DNA of 43,272 bases, taken from positions 7,210,931-7,254,202 of the forward strand of contig NZ_CP150484.1 of NCBI RefSeq assembly GCF_037997115.1. The letters run 5' to 3'. Below are positions 16,342 to 24,709 of the stretch, one piece after another. The notes under the pieces are model-generated. The model made no database searches and was not told where the DNA came from. It was given only the letters and a program-made list of their open reading frames with translations. This stretch comes from Amycolatopsis coloradensis (GTDB lineage Bacteria > Actinomycetota > Actinomycetes > Mycobacteriales > Pseudonocardiaceae). Within the stretch, counting starts at the first letter, position 1. Each line of letters opens with the position of its first letter. Both the position numbers and the translations under genes were made by a program.

Positions 16342-17124
16342 ATGGCGGACGAACGACTGTGGCAGCGCGACAAGGCCGGATTCGGCTCAGGCGAGACCAT
16401 GTCGGCGGGCCCGCTGGCCGAGCAGTTCGTCGAGCTCACACGCCTGCTGCTGGCCGCCTCGACACCCGCCCAGGTCCTGCAGCAGGTCGTCGCCGCCGCG
16501 TACCGGGTCGTCCCGGGCGCGGACCTGGTGTCGGTCACCCTGCGGGCCCCGGACGGGGGCTTCCACACCCCCGTCTCGACCGGCGAAGTGGCGCTGGAGC
16601 TCGACCAGGTGCAGTACCGGGCGGGCACGGGGCCGTGCGTCGACGCCGCCGACAGCGAAAGTCCCGGGTACATCCGCAGTGAGGACCTGAAGGCGGAGAA
16701 GAGGTGGCCGGACTTCTCCCGGGCCGCCGTGCGGCACGGTTTCACCGCGATCCTGTCCACCGTGCTGGTGCCCGACGCGGCTCCACCGAGGCTGCCCGGC
16801 GCGCTGAACATCTACAGCCGCCGCCCCGGGGCGCTCGATTCGCGGGCACAGGACACCGCGTTGCTGCTGGCGACCCACGGCTCGCTCGCGCTGGCGACCA
16901 CCAACGCGGTGAGCCGGACGGAGCTGGAAGGGAGCCATCTCCGGCGGGCGGTCGAATCGCGCGACGTCATCGGGCAGGCGAAGGGGATCCTCATGCAACG
17001 ACGCGGCCTGACCGCCGACGAGGCCTTCGACCTGCTGCGCCGCACCTCCCAGGACCTCAACGTCAAACTCGCCGAACTCGCCCGCACCCTGGCGACCCGG
17101 CACACGGAGCTCGACATCCCGTGA
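16342..17124 (+). CDS. GAF-ANTAR transcription antitermination regulator
   Basis: A 260-residue regulator. A GAF sensor domain occupies about residues 20-175 (LTRLLLAASTPAQVLQQVV to LATHGSLALATTNAV), and an ANTAR RNA-binding domain the C-terminus (SRDVIGQAKGILMQRRGLTADEAFDLLRRTSQ, then the third helix AELARTLATRH). ANTAR proteins bind dual-hexaloop RNA structures to prevent termination. ATG 16342 is preferred over 16288 because the latter would lie inside the promoter candidate and GGATGG lies upstream of 16342. It is convergent with katG across a palindromic terminator. Confidence 0.88.
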   Translation: MADERLWQRDKAGFGSGETMSAGPLAEQFVELTRLLLAASTPAQVLQQVVAAAYRVVPGADLVSVTLRAPDGGFHTPVSTGEVALELDQVQYRAGTGPCVDAADSESPGYIRSEDLKAEKRWPDFSRAAVRHGFTAILSTVLVPDAAPPRLPGALNIYSRRPGALDSRAQDTALLLATHGSLALATTNAVSRTELEGSHLRRAVESRDVIGQAKGILMQRRGLTADEAFDLLRRTSQDLNVKLAELARTLATRHTELDIP

Positions 17125-17127
17125 AGC

Positions 17128-17180
17128 GCGTGAAGGCCCCCTTCCCTCGGCTGAGCCGAGGGAACGGGGCCTTCACACGC
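17128..17180. terminator. palindrome between convergent GAF-ANTAR and katG genes (GTGAAGG family)
   Basis: Left arm 17128-17152 and right arm 17154-17180 pair with one mismatch and a 2-base bulge near the base. The outer GTGAAGGCC/GGCCTTCAC is shared with the palindrome at 9305-9355. Four bases separate it from the end of the ANTAR gene and seven from the end of katG. Confidence 0.75.
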
Positions 17181-17187
17181 AATGGCC

Positions 17188-19422
17188 TCAGGCGAGGTCG
17201 AACCGGTCCAGTTCCATGACCTTGGTCCAGGCCTTGGCGAAGTCCGCGGCGAACCGCTCCCGCGCGGCCTGCCCCGCGTAGACCTCGGAGAGCGCCCTCA
17301 GCTGGGAGTTCGAGCCGAAGACGAGGTCGACCGCGGTGGCCGTCCACTTCACCGCGTCCGTGGTGACGTCGCGGATCTCGTACACGTTCTCCTCGGATTC
17401 CGACACCTTCCACTTCGTACCCGGCGAGAGGAGGTTGGTGAAGAAGTCGTTGGTGAGCACGCCCGGCCGGTCGGTGAAGACACCGTGGCGGGTGTCACCG
17501 GCGGTGATCCCGAGCGAACGCAGGCCTCCGACGAGGACGGTCATCTCCGGCGCGGTCAGGTCGAGCATGTACGCGCGCTCGACGAGCAGGACCTCCGGCT
17601 GCAGCTTCTCCTCGGGACGCAGGTAGTTGCGGAACCCGTCGGCGCGCGGTTCGAGGAGCGCGAACGACTCGACGTCGGTGTCCTCCTGCGTGGCGTCGGT
17701 GCGGCCGGGGTGGAAAGCCACGCTCACCTCGGTGCCGGCGTCACGCGCGGCCTTCTCGACGGCGGCGGAGCCCGCCAGCACGATCAGGTCGGCCAGCGAG
17801 ATCTTGGCGCCACCGGCGTCGTTGAACTCGCGCTGGATGCCTTCCAGCGTCTCCAGGACGGTCCTGAGCTGCTCCGGCTGGTTGACTTCCCAGTCACGCT
17901 GGGGTTCCAGGCGGATCCGCGCGCCGTTGGCACCACCGCGTTTGTCGGTGGAGCGGAAGCTCGCCGCGGACGCCCACGCGGTGCCGACGAGCTGGCCGAC
18001 CGTGAGCCCCGACTCGAGCACCTTCGTCTTGAGGGCGGCGATGTCGGCGTCCCCCACGAGCTCGTGGTCGACGTCCGGCACCGGGTCCTGCCACAGCTGC
18101 GGCTCGGGGACCCACGGCCCCAGGAAGCGGCTGACCGGGCCCATGTCGCGGTGCAGCAGCTTGTACCAGGCCTTGGCGAAGGCGAGGGCGAACTCGTCCG
18201 GGTTTTCCAGGAAGCGGCGCGAGATCTTCTCGTACGCCGGGTCGACGCGCAGTGCCAGATCCGTCGTGAGCATGGTCGGCTTGTGCTTCTTGGCCGGGTC
18301 GTGCGCGTCCGGGATGATCGCCTCGGAGTCCTTGGCGACGTACTGCTTCGCGCCGCCGGGGCTCGTGGTGAGCTCCCACTCGTAGCCGAAGAGGATCTCG
18401 AAGAACCGGTTGCTCCACTGCGTCGGCTTGTCGGTCCACGTCACTTCGAGACCACTGGTGATCGTGTCGGCGCCCTTGCCGCTGCCGTGGGTGCTCAGCC
18501 AGCCGAGGCCCTGCGTCTCGATCGGGGCGGCTTCGGGCTCCGGGCCGACGTGGTCGTCGGCGATACCCGCGCCGTGGGTCTTGCCGAAGGTGTGGCCACC
18601 GGCGATGAGCGCGACGGTCTCCTCGTCGTTCATCGCCATCCTGGCGAAGGTCTCCCGGATGAAATGCGCCGCCGCGGCCGGGTCTGCGTTACCGCGCGGC
18701 CCCTCCGGGTTGACGTAGATGAGGCCCATCTCGGTCGCGCCGACGTCGGGCACCATCTCGGTGTCAGTGGCGTAGCGCTCGTCACCCAGCCAGGTGTCCT
18801 CCGGACCCCAGAAGATCTCCTCGGGCTCCCAGGTGTCCACCCGGCCGAAGCCGAAGCCGAACGTCTTGAACCCCATCGATTCCAGTGCGACGTTCCCCGC
18901 GAGCACGAGCAGGTCGGCCCACGAGATCTGCTGGCCGTACTTCTCCTTGACCGGCCACAGCAGCCGCCGCGCCTTGTCGAGGTTGGCGTTGTCGGGCCAG
19001 CTGTTGAGCGGGGCGAACCGCTGCGCGCCGTCACCGGCGCCGCCGCGGCCGTCGTGGATGCGGTAGGTGCCCGCGGCGTGCCAGCTCATCCGGATCATCA
19101 GGCCGCCGTAGTGGCCGAAGTCGGCGGGCCACCAGTCCTGCGAGGTGGTGAGCACCTCGACGATGTCCCGTTTGAGGGCCTCGACGTCGAGTTTGGCGAA
19201 TTCCTCGGCGTAGCTGAAGTCCTCGCCGAGCGGGTTGGCCTTGGGCGAGTGGGCGTGCAGCACCGACAGATCGAGCTGGTTGGGCCACCAGTCCTTGTTG
19301 GTACGCGGGCGGCCACCCGTTTTCGGTGTCGGCGAGTCGATCGCCGGGTTCTCGCTCTCGCTACCGTGCGCGGTCACGGAGTCGTGGGCCACGGGGCAGC
19401 CCTTCTCCGGGGTGTCACTCAT
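17188..19422 (-). CDS. katG: catalase-peroxidase KatG
   Basis: A 744-residue bifunctional catalase-peroxidase of full length with both peroxidase-fold halves. Distal residues Arg111, Trp114 and His115 are in MIRMSWHAAGTYR. The Met-Tyr-Trp adduct that gives catalase activity is complete (Trp114, Tyr236 in GLIYVNPEGP, Met262 in FARMAMNDE), and the proximal haem ligand is His277 in AGGHTFGKTHG. Spacings equal those of the mycobacterial enzyme. It removes hydrogen peroxide in the cytoplasm. It lies 24 bp downstream of furA on the same strand, the classic furA-katG operon. Confidence 0.97.
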   Translation of the reverse strand: MSDTPEKGCPVAHDSVTAHGSESENPAIDSPTPKTGGRPRTNKDWWPNQLDLSVLHAHSPKANPLGEDFSYAEEFAKLDVEALKRDIVEVLTTSQDWWPADFGHYGGLMIRMSWHAAGTYRIHDGRGGAGDGAQRFAPLNSWPDNANLDKARRLLWPVKEKYGQQISWADLLVLAGNVALESMGFKTFGFGFGRVDTWEPEEIFWGPEDTWLGDERYATDTEMVPDVGATEMGLIYVNPEGPRGNADPAAAAHFIRETFARMAMNDEETVALIAGGHTFGKTHGAGIADDHVGPEPEAAPIETQGLGWLSTHGSGKGADTITSGLEVTWTDKPTQWSNRFFEILFGYEWELTTSPGGAKQYVAKDSEAIIPDAHDPAKKHKPTMLTTDLALRVDPAYEKISRRFLENPDEFALAFAKAWYKLLHRDMGPVSRFLGPWVPEPQLWQDPVPDVDHELVGDADIAALKTKVLESGLTVGQLVGTAWASAASFRSTDKRGGANGARIRLEPQRDWEVNQPEQLRTVLETLEGIQREFNDAGGAKISLADLIVLAGSAAVEKAARDAGTEVSVAFHPGRTDATQEDTDVESFALLEPRADGFRNYLRPEEKLQPEVLLVERAYMLDLTAPEMTVLVGGLRSLGITAGDTRHGVFTDRPGVLTNDFFTNLLSPGTKWKVSESEENVYEIRDVTTDAVKWTATAVDLVFGSNSQLRALSEVYAGQAARERFAADFAKAWTKVMELDRFDLA

Positions 19423-19446
19423 TTCTTTCCTTCCGGGCAGGCGAAT

Positions 19447-19872
19447 TCATCGCTGGACGGGGTCGGCCGCGCAGCCGGGGCACAGGCCCCAGTAGACGAC
19501 CTCCGCCTCGTCGATCACGAACCCGTGATCGTCCGAGGCGGTGAGACAGGGGGCATGGCCGACGGCGCAGTCGACGTCCGCGATCGCACCGCAGGAACGG
19601 CAGACGACATGGTGATGGTTGTCCCCCACCCGGGCCTCGTAGCGGGCGAGCGCGCCGGCGGGCTGGATACGCCGGATCAGACCGGTTTCGGTGAGCGCCC
19701 GCAACACGTCGTAGACCGCCTGGTGGGAGACCGTGGGAAGGTCGGCCCGCACCAGCGCTATCACCGTTTCGGTGTCGACGTGCGGATGATCGCGCAGCGC
19801 CGCGAGCACGGCCAGCCGGGGCCGAGTCACGCGCAGCGAAACCGCTCGCAGCTGTGCCTCGAAGTCGGACAT
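19447..19872 (-). CDS. furA: FurA-type Fur family repressor of katG
   Basis: A 141-residue Fur family regulator. The winged helix is N-terminal (LRVTRPRLAVLAALRDHPHVDTETV to SHQAVYDVLRALTETGLIRR), and the metal and dimer domain follows with the HHHVVC motif and two Cys pairs (CRSC and CPGC) for structural zinc. FurA represses its own operon with katG and releases it under peroxide. The start is probably ATG 19872: a TTGACC-N17-TATCGT promoter ends seven bases upstream, giving a leaderless mRNA, as known for mycobacterial furA. ATG 19878 is the in-frame alternative. Confidence 0.93.
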   Translation of the reverse strand: MSDFEAQLRAVSLRVTRPRLAVLAALRDHPHVDTETVIALVRADLPTVSHQAVYDVLRALTETGLIRRIQPAGALARYEARVGDNHHHVVCRSCGAIADVDCAVGHAPCLTASDDHGFVIDEAEVVYWGLCPGCAADPVQR

Positions 19873-19880
19873 CACCATGG

Positions 19881-19909
19881 ACGATAAGAGCGTCTCTGGA
19901 ACCGGTCAA
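19881..19909 (-). promoter_or_regulatory. furA-katG promoter
   Basis: On the minus strand TTGACC (19909-19904), 17 bases, TATCGT (19886-19881). The expected start point falls at 19874-19872, the furA ATG. The AT-rich -35 flank would be the expected FurA operator position. Confidence 0.6.
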
Positions 19910-19936
19910 ATCAAGACCCCCGAGGAGTGACGGCCG

Positions 19937-19962
19937 GTTTCGGACCGGGCGACTCCGGGTAG
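19937..19962 (+). promoter_or_regulatory. SigF/SigB-type promoter of the TPR gene
   Basis: GTTT, 16 bases, GGGTAG, ending 37 bp before ATG 20000. Exact -35 and five of six in the -10. Confidence 0.5.
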
Positions 19963-19999
19963 CCGGTGAACCGGGCCATGACTTGCGTGAGGTGAGTCC

Positions 20000-20959
20000 A
20001 TGACAACGACCGGAAGAGGCGGACCGCCGGATCGCATCGGCACCACCGACGTCGAAAGTCTCGAAAACGCCGTCGACGTCCTGCGCGCGCTGGACTACCG
20101 GCAGGGCGGCGCCTTTTCCCACGACGCGGTGCACGTCGTGAAATCGGTCAGCCTGCTGCTCAATTGGGGGACGGTCCCCGGCACGCTCCGGTCGCGGCTG
20201 CTGACCGTGCTCGCCGATCTGCACAATCTGCTCGGCTGGACGGAATTCGACATCGGCCGCCGGATTCCGGCGCGGCTCCGGTTCGACCGCGCGCTCGGTC
20301 TCGCCGCCGCGGCGGGCAACGACAATCTCATGGCCAACATCTGTTACCGCCTCGGCAGGCTGGCGCTGCACCATGACGACGTCGAGGGCGGGTTGGACCA
20401 TCTCCGCCAAGGCCAGGCCGCCGCCCATCGCTCCGGTTCCCTGCGAGCACAGGCGATCCTGACGATCAACGAGGCGTGGGCACTGGCCAAGGCAGGCGAC
20501 GAGCGCGCCGCCCTCGCGAGCTTGACGCGGGCGGAGTGTCAGTTCGAGAGCGCGGACACCTGGGCGGCGGCACGACCCTGGGAAGCCTTCTTCGGCACCA
20601 CGGACATGGCCGCGATGCACGGGACCGTCCTGACCGAATTGGCCAGGACGGCCACCTCGCGGCACAGCGAAGAGGCGATCGCGCGGTTACACGACGCCGT
20701 CGGTGGCTACGGCAAGGAAATGTCCCGCAGTCTCGCGCTCACCTTGATCATGCTCGCGCAGAACCACGCGCTCCAGGGCGATTTCGACGAAGCCGTCCGC
20801 ACCGGCACCGAGGCGCTGGACCTCGCGCGCGGCCTCGGTTCCACCCGCACCAAGGACCGGCTCGCGCCGCTGGCCGCCCTCCTGCGCCGGCACACCGATC
20901 CAGCGTCCCGCGACCTGCTCGCCCGGATCGACGGCTATCGCGCCGAACCGAGCCCTTGA
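20000..20959 (+). CDS. TPR-repeat protein resembling the sensor half of an HTH-TPR regulator
   Basis: A 319-residue all-helical protein built of tetratricopeptide-like hairpins (for example ANICYRLGRLALHHDDVEGGLDHLRQGQAAAH, then ILTINEAWALAKAGDERAALASLTRAE, and NHALQGDFDEAVRTGTEALDLARGLGS). It looks like the C-terminal half of actinomycete XRE-TPR or SARP-type regulators, but no DNA-binding domain precedes it and none is encoded immediately upstream. It could work as a protein-protein adaptor. GAGGTGAG precedes ATG 20000. Its end overlaps the convergent MATE gene by 25 bp. Confidence 0.75.
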   Translation: MTTTGRGGPPDRIGTTDVESLENAVDVLRALDYRQGGAFSHDAVHVVKSVSLLLNWGTVPGTLRSRLLTVLADLHNLLGWTEFDIGRRIPARLRFDRALGLAAAAGNDNLMANICYRLGRLALHHDDVEGGLDHLRQGQAAAHRSGSLRAQAILTINEAWALAKAGDERAALASLTRAECQFESADTWAAARPWEAFFGTTDMAAMHGTVLTELARTATSRHSEEAIARLHDAVGGYGKEMSRSLALTLIMLAQNHALQGDFDEAVRTGTEALDLARGLGSTRTKDRLAPLAALLRRHTDPASRDLLARIDGYRAEPSP

Positions 20960-22317
20960 CCGGCGAAACGCCGTCCGAGCAGGACCGCGGTCGCCGCGAA
21001 GCCGAGACACAGACCGGCCCAGACACCCCAGCCGCCCCAAGCGAACACGTAGGCGCACAAGAACATCGCCGGCACACCCACCGCCCAGTACCCCACGAGA
21101 GTGCAGCGGAGGCCGGAAACGGTGTCACCGAGCCCGCGCAGCAAGCCGACCAGGATGTTCTGCGTTCCCTTGCTGTACTGCTGCGCGATGGCGAACACCA
21201 GCAGGGCCGACGCCGTGCCGACCACCACCGTGTCGGCCTCGTCGTGCAGGAACGGCCACAACAGCACCTCCGGCACCACCAGGTACGCCAGGCTCACCAC
21301 CGCCATGAGTGACCAGGAAAGGGTGAGCGCCTGGCGGGCGATCACCGGCGCCCGCCCGCGATCGCCGTGGGCGACCGCGCGACTGACCAAAATGGACGAT
21401 CCCTGCGACAGGCCGATGTTGGCCTGGTAGACGATGTACGCGAGCTGGTTCGCGACGTTCGACGCGGCGAGCATCGCCGGGCCGAAGGCGCCCATCAGCA
21501 TGGTCGCGATCGAGGTGATCGCGGCTTCCGACCCGTAGGTGAAACAGATCGGGGTCCCGTGCCGGACGATGCGCCGGACCACCGCCGGATCCGCGCGCCA
21601 GAGCGCGAGCGAAACCATGGGACGCAGCAGGGGATCCCGCCGGACGGCCGAGGCGAACACGGCGAGCGTGAAGAACTGGACCAGCGTGGTCGCCAGGCCG
21701 ATCCCGGCGACGCCCAGCTCGGGCAGGCCCGCCCAGCCGTAGACGAACGCCGCGTTGAGGAAGGCGTTGACCGCGATCGACACCAAGGTCACGGCGAGGA
21801 GGGAACCCGGGCGCCGCAGCCCGACGGCGAACTGGCGCATCACGTTCAGCCACACCATGGGGAACAGCCCGCCCGCCAGCGCGAACATCATCGCCCTGGC
21901 GAGCGACACGATCTCCGGTTTCTGCCCGAGCAACGGCAAGGCGGCCGCCAGTCCACAAAGGACGGCCGCGCCCGCCGTCGCGGTCAGGGTGGCGACGAGC
22001 AGCGCGGACCGCAGGAGCGACCGGATCTCGTCCCGCGCCCGCTCGTCGAGTTCACCGGTGCCGGTGCGGAGTTCCCCCGCCCCGGCCGCCGTGGCCACGA
22101 GATTCCCGACGCCGGTGACCATGCCGACGCACATGGTGCGGATCTGGTTGTAGAGCAGGATCGCCAGCCCGCCCGCCGCCACCGCGGTCACGCCGAGCAG
22201 CCCGAGCATGGCCAGGTCGACGCTGGTGAGCGCCACCTGCGCCAGCTGGATTCCCGCGATGGGCGCGGCCAGCGCGACGAGCGCGCGGTATCCGCGGGCC
22301 GCCACCGCCGTGCTCAT
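20935..22317 (-). CDS. MATE family exporter, last gene of EDDS-type operon
   Basis: A 460-residue multidrug and toxic compound extrusion transporter with twelve predicted membrane helices in two halves (for example LAAPIAGIQLAQVALTSVDLAMLGLLG in the first helices and GLLRGLGDTVSGLRCTLVGYWAVGVP late in the protein). Its ATG 22317 overlaps the synthase gene stop as ATGA. As the last gene of a four-gene operon that can make a chelator, it probably exports the product by cation antiport. In A. japonicum the exporter reported with the EDDS genes (AesD, from memory) is also a MATE protein. Leftmost residues end convergently inside the TPR gene. Confidence 0.87.
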   Translation of the reverse strand: MSTAVAARGYRALVALAAPIAGIQLAQVALTSVDLAMLGLLGVTAVAAGGLAILLYNQIRTMCVGMVTGVGNLVATAAGAGELRTGTGELDERARDEIRSLLRSALLVATLTATAGAAVLCGLAAALPLLGQKPEIVSLARAMMFALAGGLFPMVWLNVMRQFAVGLRRPGSLLAVTLVSIAVNAFLNAAFVYGWAGLPELGVAGIGLATTLVQFFTLAVFASAVRRDPLLRPMVSLALWRADPAVVRRIVRHGTPICFTYGSEAAITSIATMLMGAFGPAMLAASNVANQLAYIVYQANIGLSQGSSILVSRAVAHGDRGRAPVIARQALTLSWSLMAVVSLAYLVVPEVLLWPFLHDEADTVVVGTASALLVFAIAQQYSKGTQNILVGLLRGLGDTVSGLRCTLVGYWAVGVPAMFLCAYVFAWGGWGVWAGLCLGFAATAVLLGRRFAGQGLGSAR

Positions 22318-23366
22318 ACGCCCACCGCCATCGGACGAGTCGTCCGGTCGCGGGTGGCCGCTCGCACGGACGCGGCGTAGGTGGCGAACCACCGCTCCAT
22401 CCGGCGATGGGCCAGTTCGTCGAGCACTCCCCTGGCACGCAGCCATTCGTCGTCGTAGACCGAGTCGAGGTACTTCTCCCCCGCGTCGTTGCACAGCACC
22501 ACGACGACGCTCCCGGCCGGATACGCGTAGAGCCGCCGGAGCGCGACGTGGATCGCGCCGCCGGTGGTCCCGCCGACCAGGACGCCCGTGCGCCGGGCGA
22601 CGACGCGAGCCCCGGCGAAGGCGTCACTGTCGGACACTCGATGGGCTTCGTCGATCACCGACCGGTCGACGTTGTCCCCGACCGGGAAGCCGGCCGGACT
22701 GCCCGCCCCGGTCTGGTGGTAGATCCCCGGCGCACCACCGAAGATGATCGAGCCGACTGGTTCGACCGCGACCGCGCGGGTGTCCGTTCCCGCCGCGCGC
22801 AGGAAGCGCGCCGTCCCGCACAGGGAGCCGCCGGTGCCGATCGCCGCGACGAGCACGTCGACGTCGCCGAGCTGCCCGAGCAGTTCCCGCGCCAGACCGG
22901 CGTACCCGTTGCCGTTGCCGGGATGGTTGTGCTGATCCGGATGGTAGGCGCCGGTTTCCGCGGCGATCCGGGCCGCGACCCGCCGCCGCTGGACAGAACT
23001 GACCCCGCCGTCCGGCGGGCCGTCGACGAACACCAGTTCCGCGCCGAGCGCGCGCAGCATCCGGAGCTTCTCCCGGGCGGCGTGGTGGTCGACCACGGCC
23101 GTGAACCGGTAGCCGCGTTCCAGCGCCACCAGCGCGAGCCCGTTGCCGGTGTTGCCGGAGGTGGGTTCGACGATATGCCCGCCCGGCCGCAGCCGTCCTT
23201 CGAGTTCCGCCTCGTCGATCATCTGCCTGGCCATGCGCACCTTGCACGAGCCGGTCGGGTTGAGGTGGTCGAGTTTGAGCAGGAGACGCGTCCCGGTGCC
23301 GGTGCGCGCGAGCTCCAGCAGCGGCGTGTTCCCGATCAGCTCGGACGCGCGCCGGACGATCGTCAT
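22314..23366 (-). CDS. SbnA-like PLP synthase (O-phosphoserine-dependent), EDDS-type operon
   Basis: A 350-residue fold-type II PLP enzyme of the cysteine synthase group. The Schiff-base lysine is Lys42 in NPTGSCKVRMA, and the phosphate loop is EPTSGNTGNG (68-76); GTGGSLCGTARFL and the VVLCNDAGEKYLDSV ending are also present. SbnA of staphyloferrin B joins O-phosphoserine and glutamate to make a diaminopropionate precursor. Here aspartate as the amine would give N-(2-amino-2-carboxyethyl)aspartate, the first EDDS intermediate (inference). It overlaps the decarboxylase stop and the MATE start by 4 bp each. Confidence 0.85.
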   Translation of the reverse strand: MTIVRRASELIGNTPLLELARTGTGTRLLLKLDHLNPTGSCKVRMARQMIDEAELEGRLRPGGHIVEPTSGNTGNGLALVALERGYRFTAVVDHHAAREKLRMLRALGAELVFVDGPPDGGVSSVQRRRVAARIAAETGAYHPDQHNHPGNGNGYAGLARELLGQLGDVDVLVAAIGTGGSLCGTARFLRAAGTDTRAVAVEPVGSIIFGGAPGIYHQTGAGSPAGFPVGDNVDRSVIDEAHRVSDSDAFAGARVVARRTGVLVGGTTGGAIHVALRRLYAYPAGSVVVVLCNDAGEKYLDSVYDDEWLRARGVLDELAHRRMERWFATYAASVRAATRDRTTRPMAVGV

Positions 23367-24709
23367 CGGATCTCCTGGATCGGGTAGTCGGTGTCGGCGT
23401 GCCAGCGGTCGCCGTCGACCACCACCTTCGGGGGCAGGGGAAGCTGATGGAAGCCGCTCTCGTTCTTGTCCATCTGGTAGCCGGCCGTGTTGGGGTACAC
23501 GAGCAGATCGCCGGTCCTCGGCCGCGCGGGCAGCTCGACCGCGCGCCAGGTCAGCACGTCGTACTCCATGCAGCTCGAACCGGCGACGACGGTGCGCACC
23601 GGCGTGCCGTCGACTGCTTCCCGGCTCACGAGGAGCGGGTCGGGCAGGAATTCGCTGCCCTTCCACTGTTCGGACAGGCTCATGGACAGGCCCGCGACCG
23701 TGGTGATCAGGTGGTCTTCGGCGGTTTTGCAGCCCAGCACCGGGAACACCGAGAACCCGGCGCCGTCGACGAGCGCCCGGCCCGGTTCGAGCAGCAGCTC
23801 GATCCCGGCCGCGCGCAGGCGCTCCGCGAGCGGTTTCCCGGCGATCTCGTGCCGCAGGATCGCGGTCACCATGGCCGCCCCGGCGGGCGCCTGGTGGTAC
23901 GGGTAGGTCCGGGCCGGGTTGCGGCCGGCGTGGAACCAGCCGTCGTGCCTGCCGGACTCGAACCGCGCCCAGTCACCGGCGTCCACATAGGACACGGCGA
24001 TCCCGCCGCCGATACTGATCTTCGACGCGGGCTGCCCGAGCGCGCGGGCGTCGTGGCACAGATCGATCAGGTACGCGGCCAGTTCCGCCCGCGGCTCGGG
24101 CGCGTAGCCGTCGAGATGGAACGAGAAACCGCGCAGGACGACCGATTCGGCGCACCGCCGCACAGCCGCTTTCAAGGCGTCGGGCGCGAAGCCGAACCTG
24201 CTCTCCGGCGCGGACGGCGGCCTCACCCGCAGCAGCACCTGGGCCGTCTCCCCGAGTTCGGTGGCCATGCGCGCGACGCGTTCCAGTTCGTCGGCCGCGT
24301 CCACCGCGATGAGACAGCGATGCCGCAGGGCGAGCCAGAGGAGGCCGTCCGGTTTGGCGGCGCCGGTGATCCCGATCGCCTCGCCGCGCAGGCCGTTGCC
24401 GAGGGCGTGCACCAGTTCGGGCACGCTCGCGACGTCGACGCCCGTGCCGGGCCGGGTGCATTCCCGCAGCCACGCCGCCGCCTTGTTGGCCTTCTTCCCG
24501 TAGTAGACGGTGCCTTCGACGCGCTCGGCCGCGAGTGCCGCGACCATTCCCCCGAGGTTCTCGGCGAAAGTGGCCGGATGGACCACATGGAACGGCCCGC
24601 CGCCGACAGCGCGGGCGATCTCCCACAGGGTGTCGGAGTCACGCAAACGCGGCGCCCACGGGCGTTCGAGCGCGGGCAGGGGCGGGGAAAGGGTGTCGAT
24701 CAGGTCCAC
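23363..24709 (-). CDS. Y4yA-type fold III PLP decarboxylase, EDDS-type operon
   Basis: A 448-residue enzyme of the alanine racemase-fold decarboxylase group (DapDC/ODC/SbnH), closest to Y4yA of the Rhizobium NGR234 y4x cluster. The PLP lysine is in VYYGKKANK (Lys73). Further landmarks are FSFHLDGYAPEPRAEL, the glycine loop KISIGGGIAVSY, LLEPGRALVDGAG, and the C-terminal VAGSSCMEYDVLTW that supplies the active-site Cys. In an EDDS pathway it would remove the diaminopropionate carboxyl group to leave the ethylenediamine bridge. Its first bases overlap the end of the dehydrogenase gene by 10 bp. Confidence 0.85.
   Translation of the reverse strand: MDLIDTLSPPLPALERPWAPRLRDSDTLWEIARAVGGGPFHVVHPATFAENLGGMVAALAAERVEGTVYYGKKANKAAAWLRECTRPGTGVDVASVPELVHALGNGLRGEAIGITGAAKPDGLLWLALRHRCLIAVDAADELERVARMATELGETAQVLLRVRPPSAPESRFGFAPDALKAAVRRCAESVVLRGFSFHLDGYAPEPRAELAAYLIDLCHDARALGQPASKISIGGGIAVSYVDAGDWARFESGRHDGWFHAGRNPARTYPYHQAPAGAAMVTAILRHEIAGKPLAERLRAAGIELLLEPGRALVDGAGFSVFPVLGCKTAEDHLITTVAGLSMSLSEQWKGSEFLPDPLLVSREAVDGTPVRTVVAGSSCMEYDVLTWRAVELPARPRTGDLLVYPNTAGYQMDKNESGFHQLPLPPKVVVDGDRWHADTDYPIQEIR

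Noticed and set aside
17182..19887. 901-codon plus-strand frame
   Set aside because: Antisense of katG and furA, which are unmistakable on the other strand.
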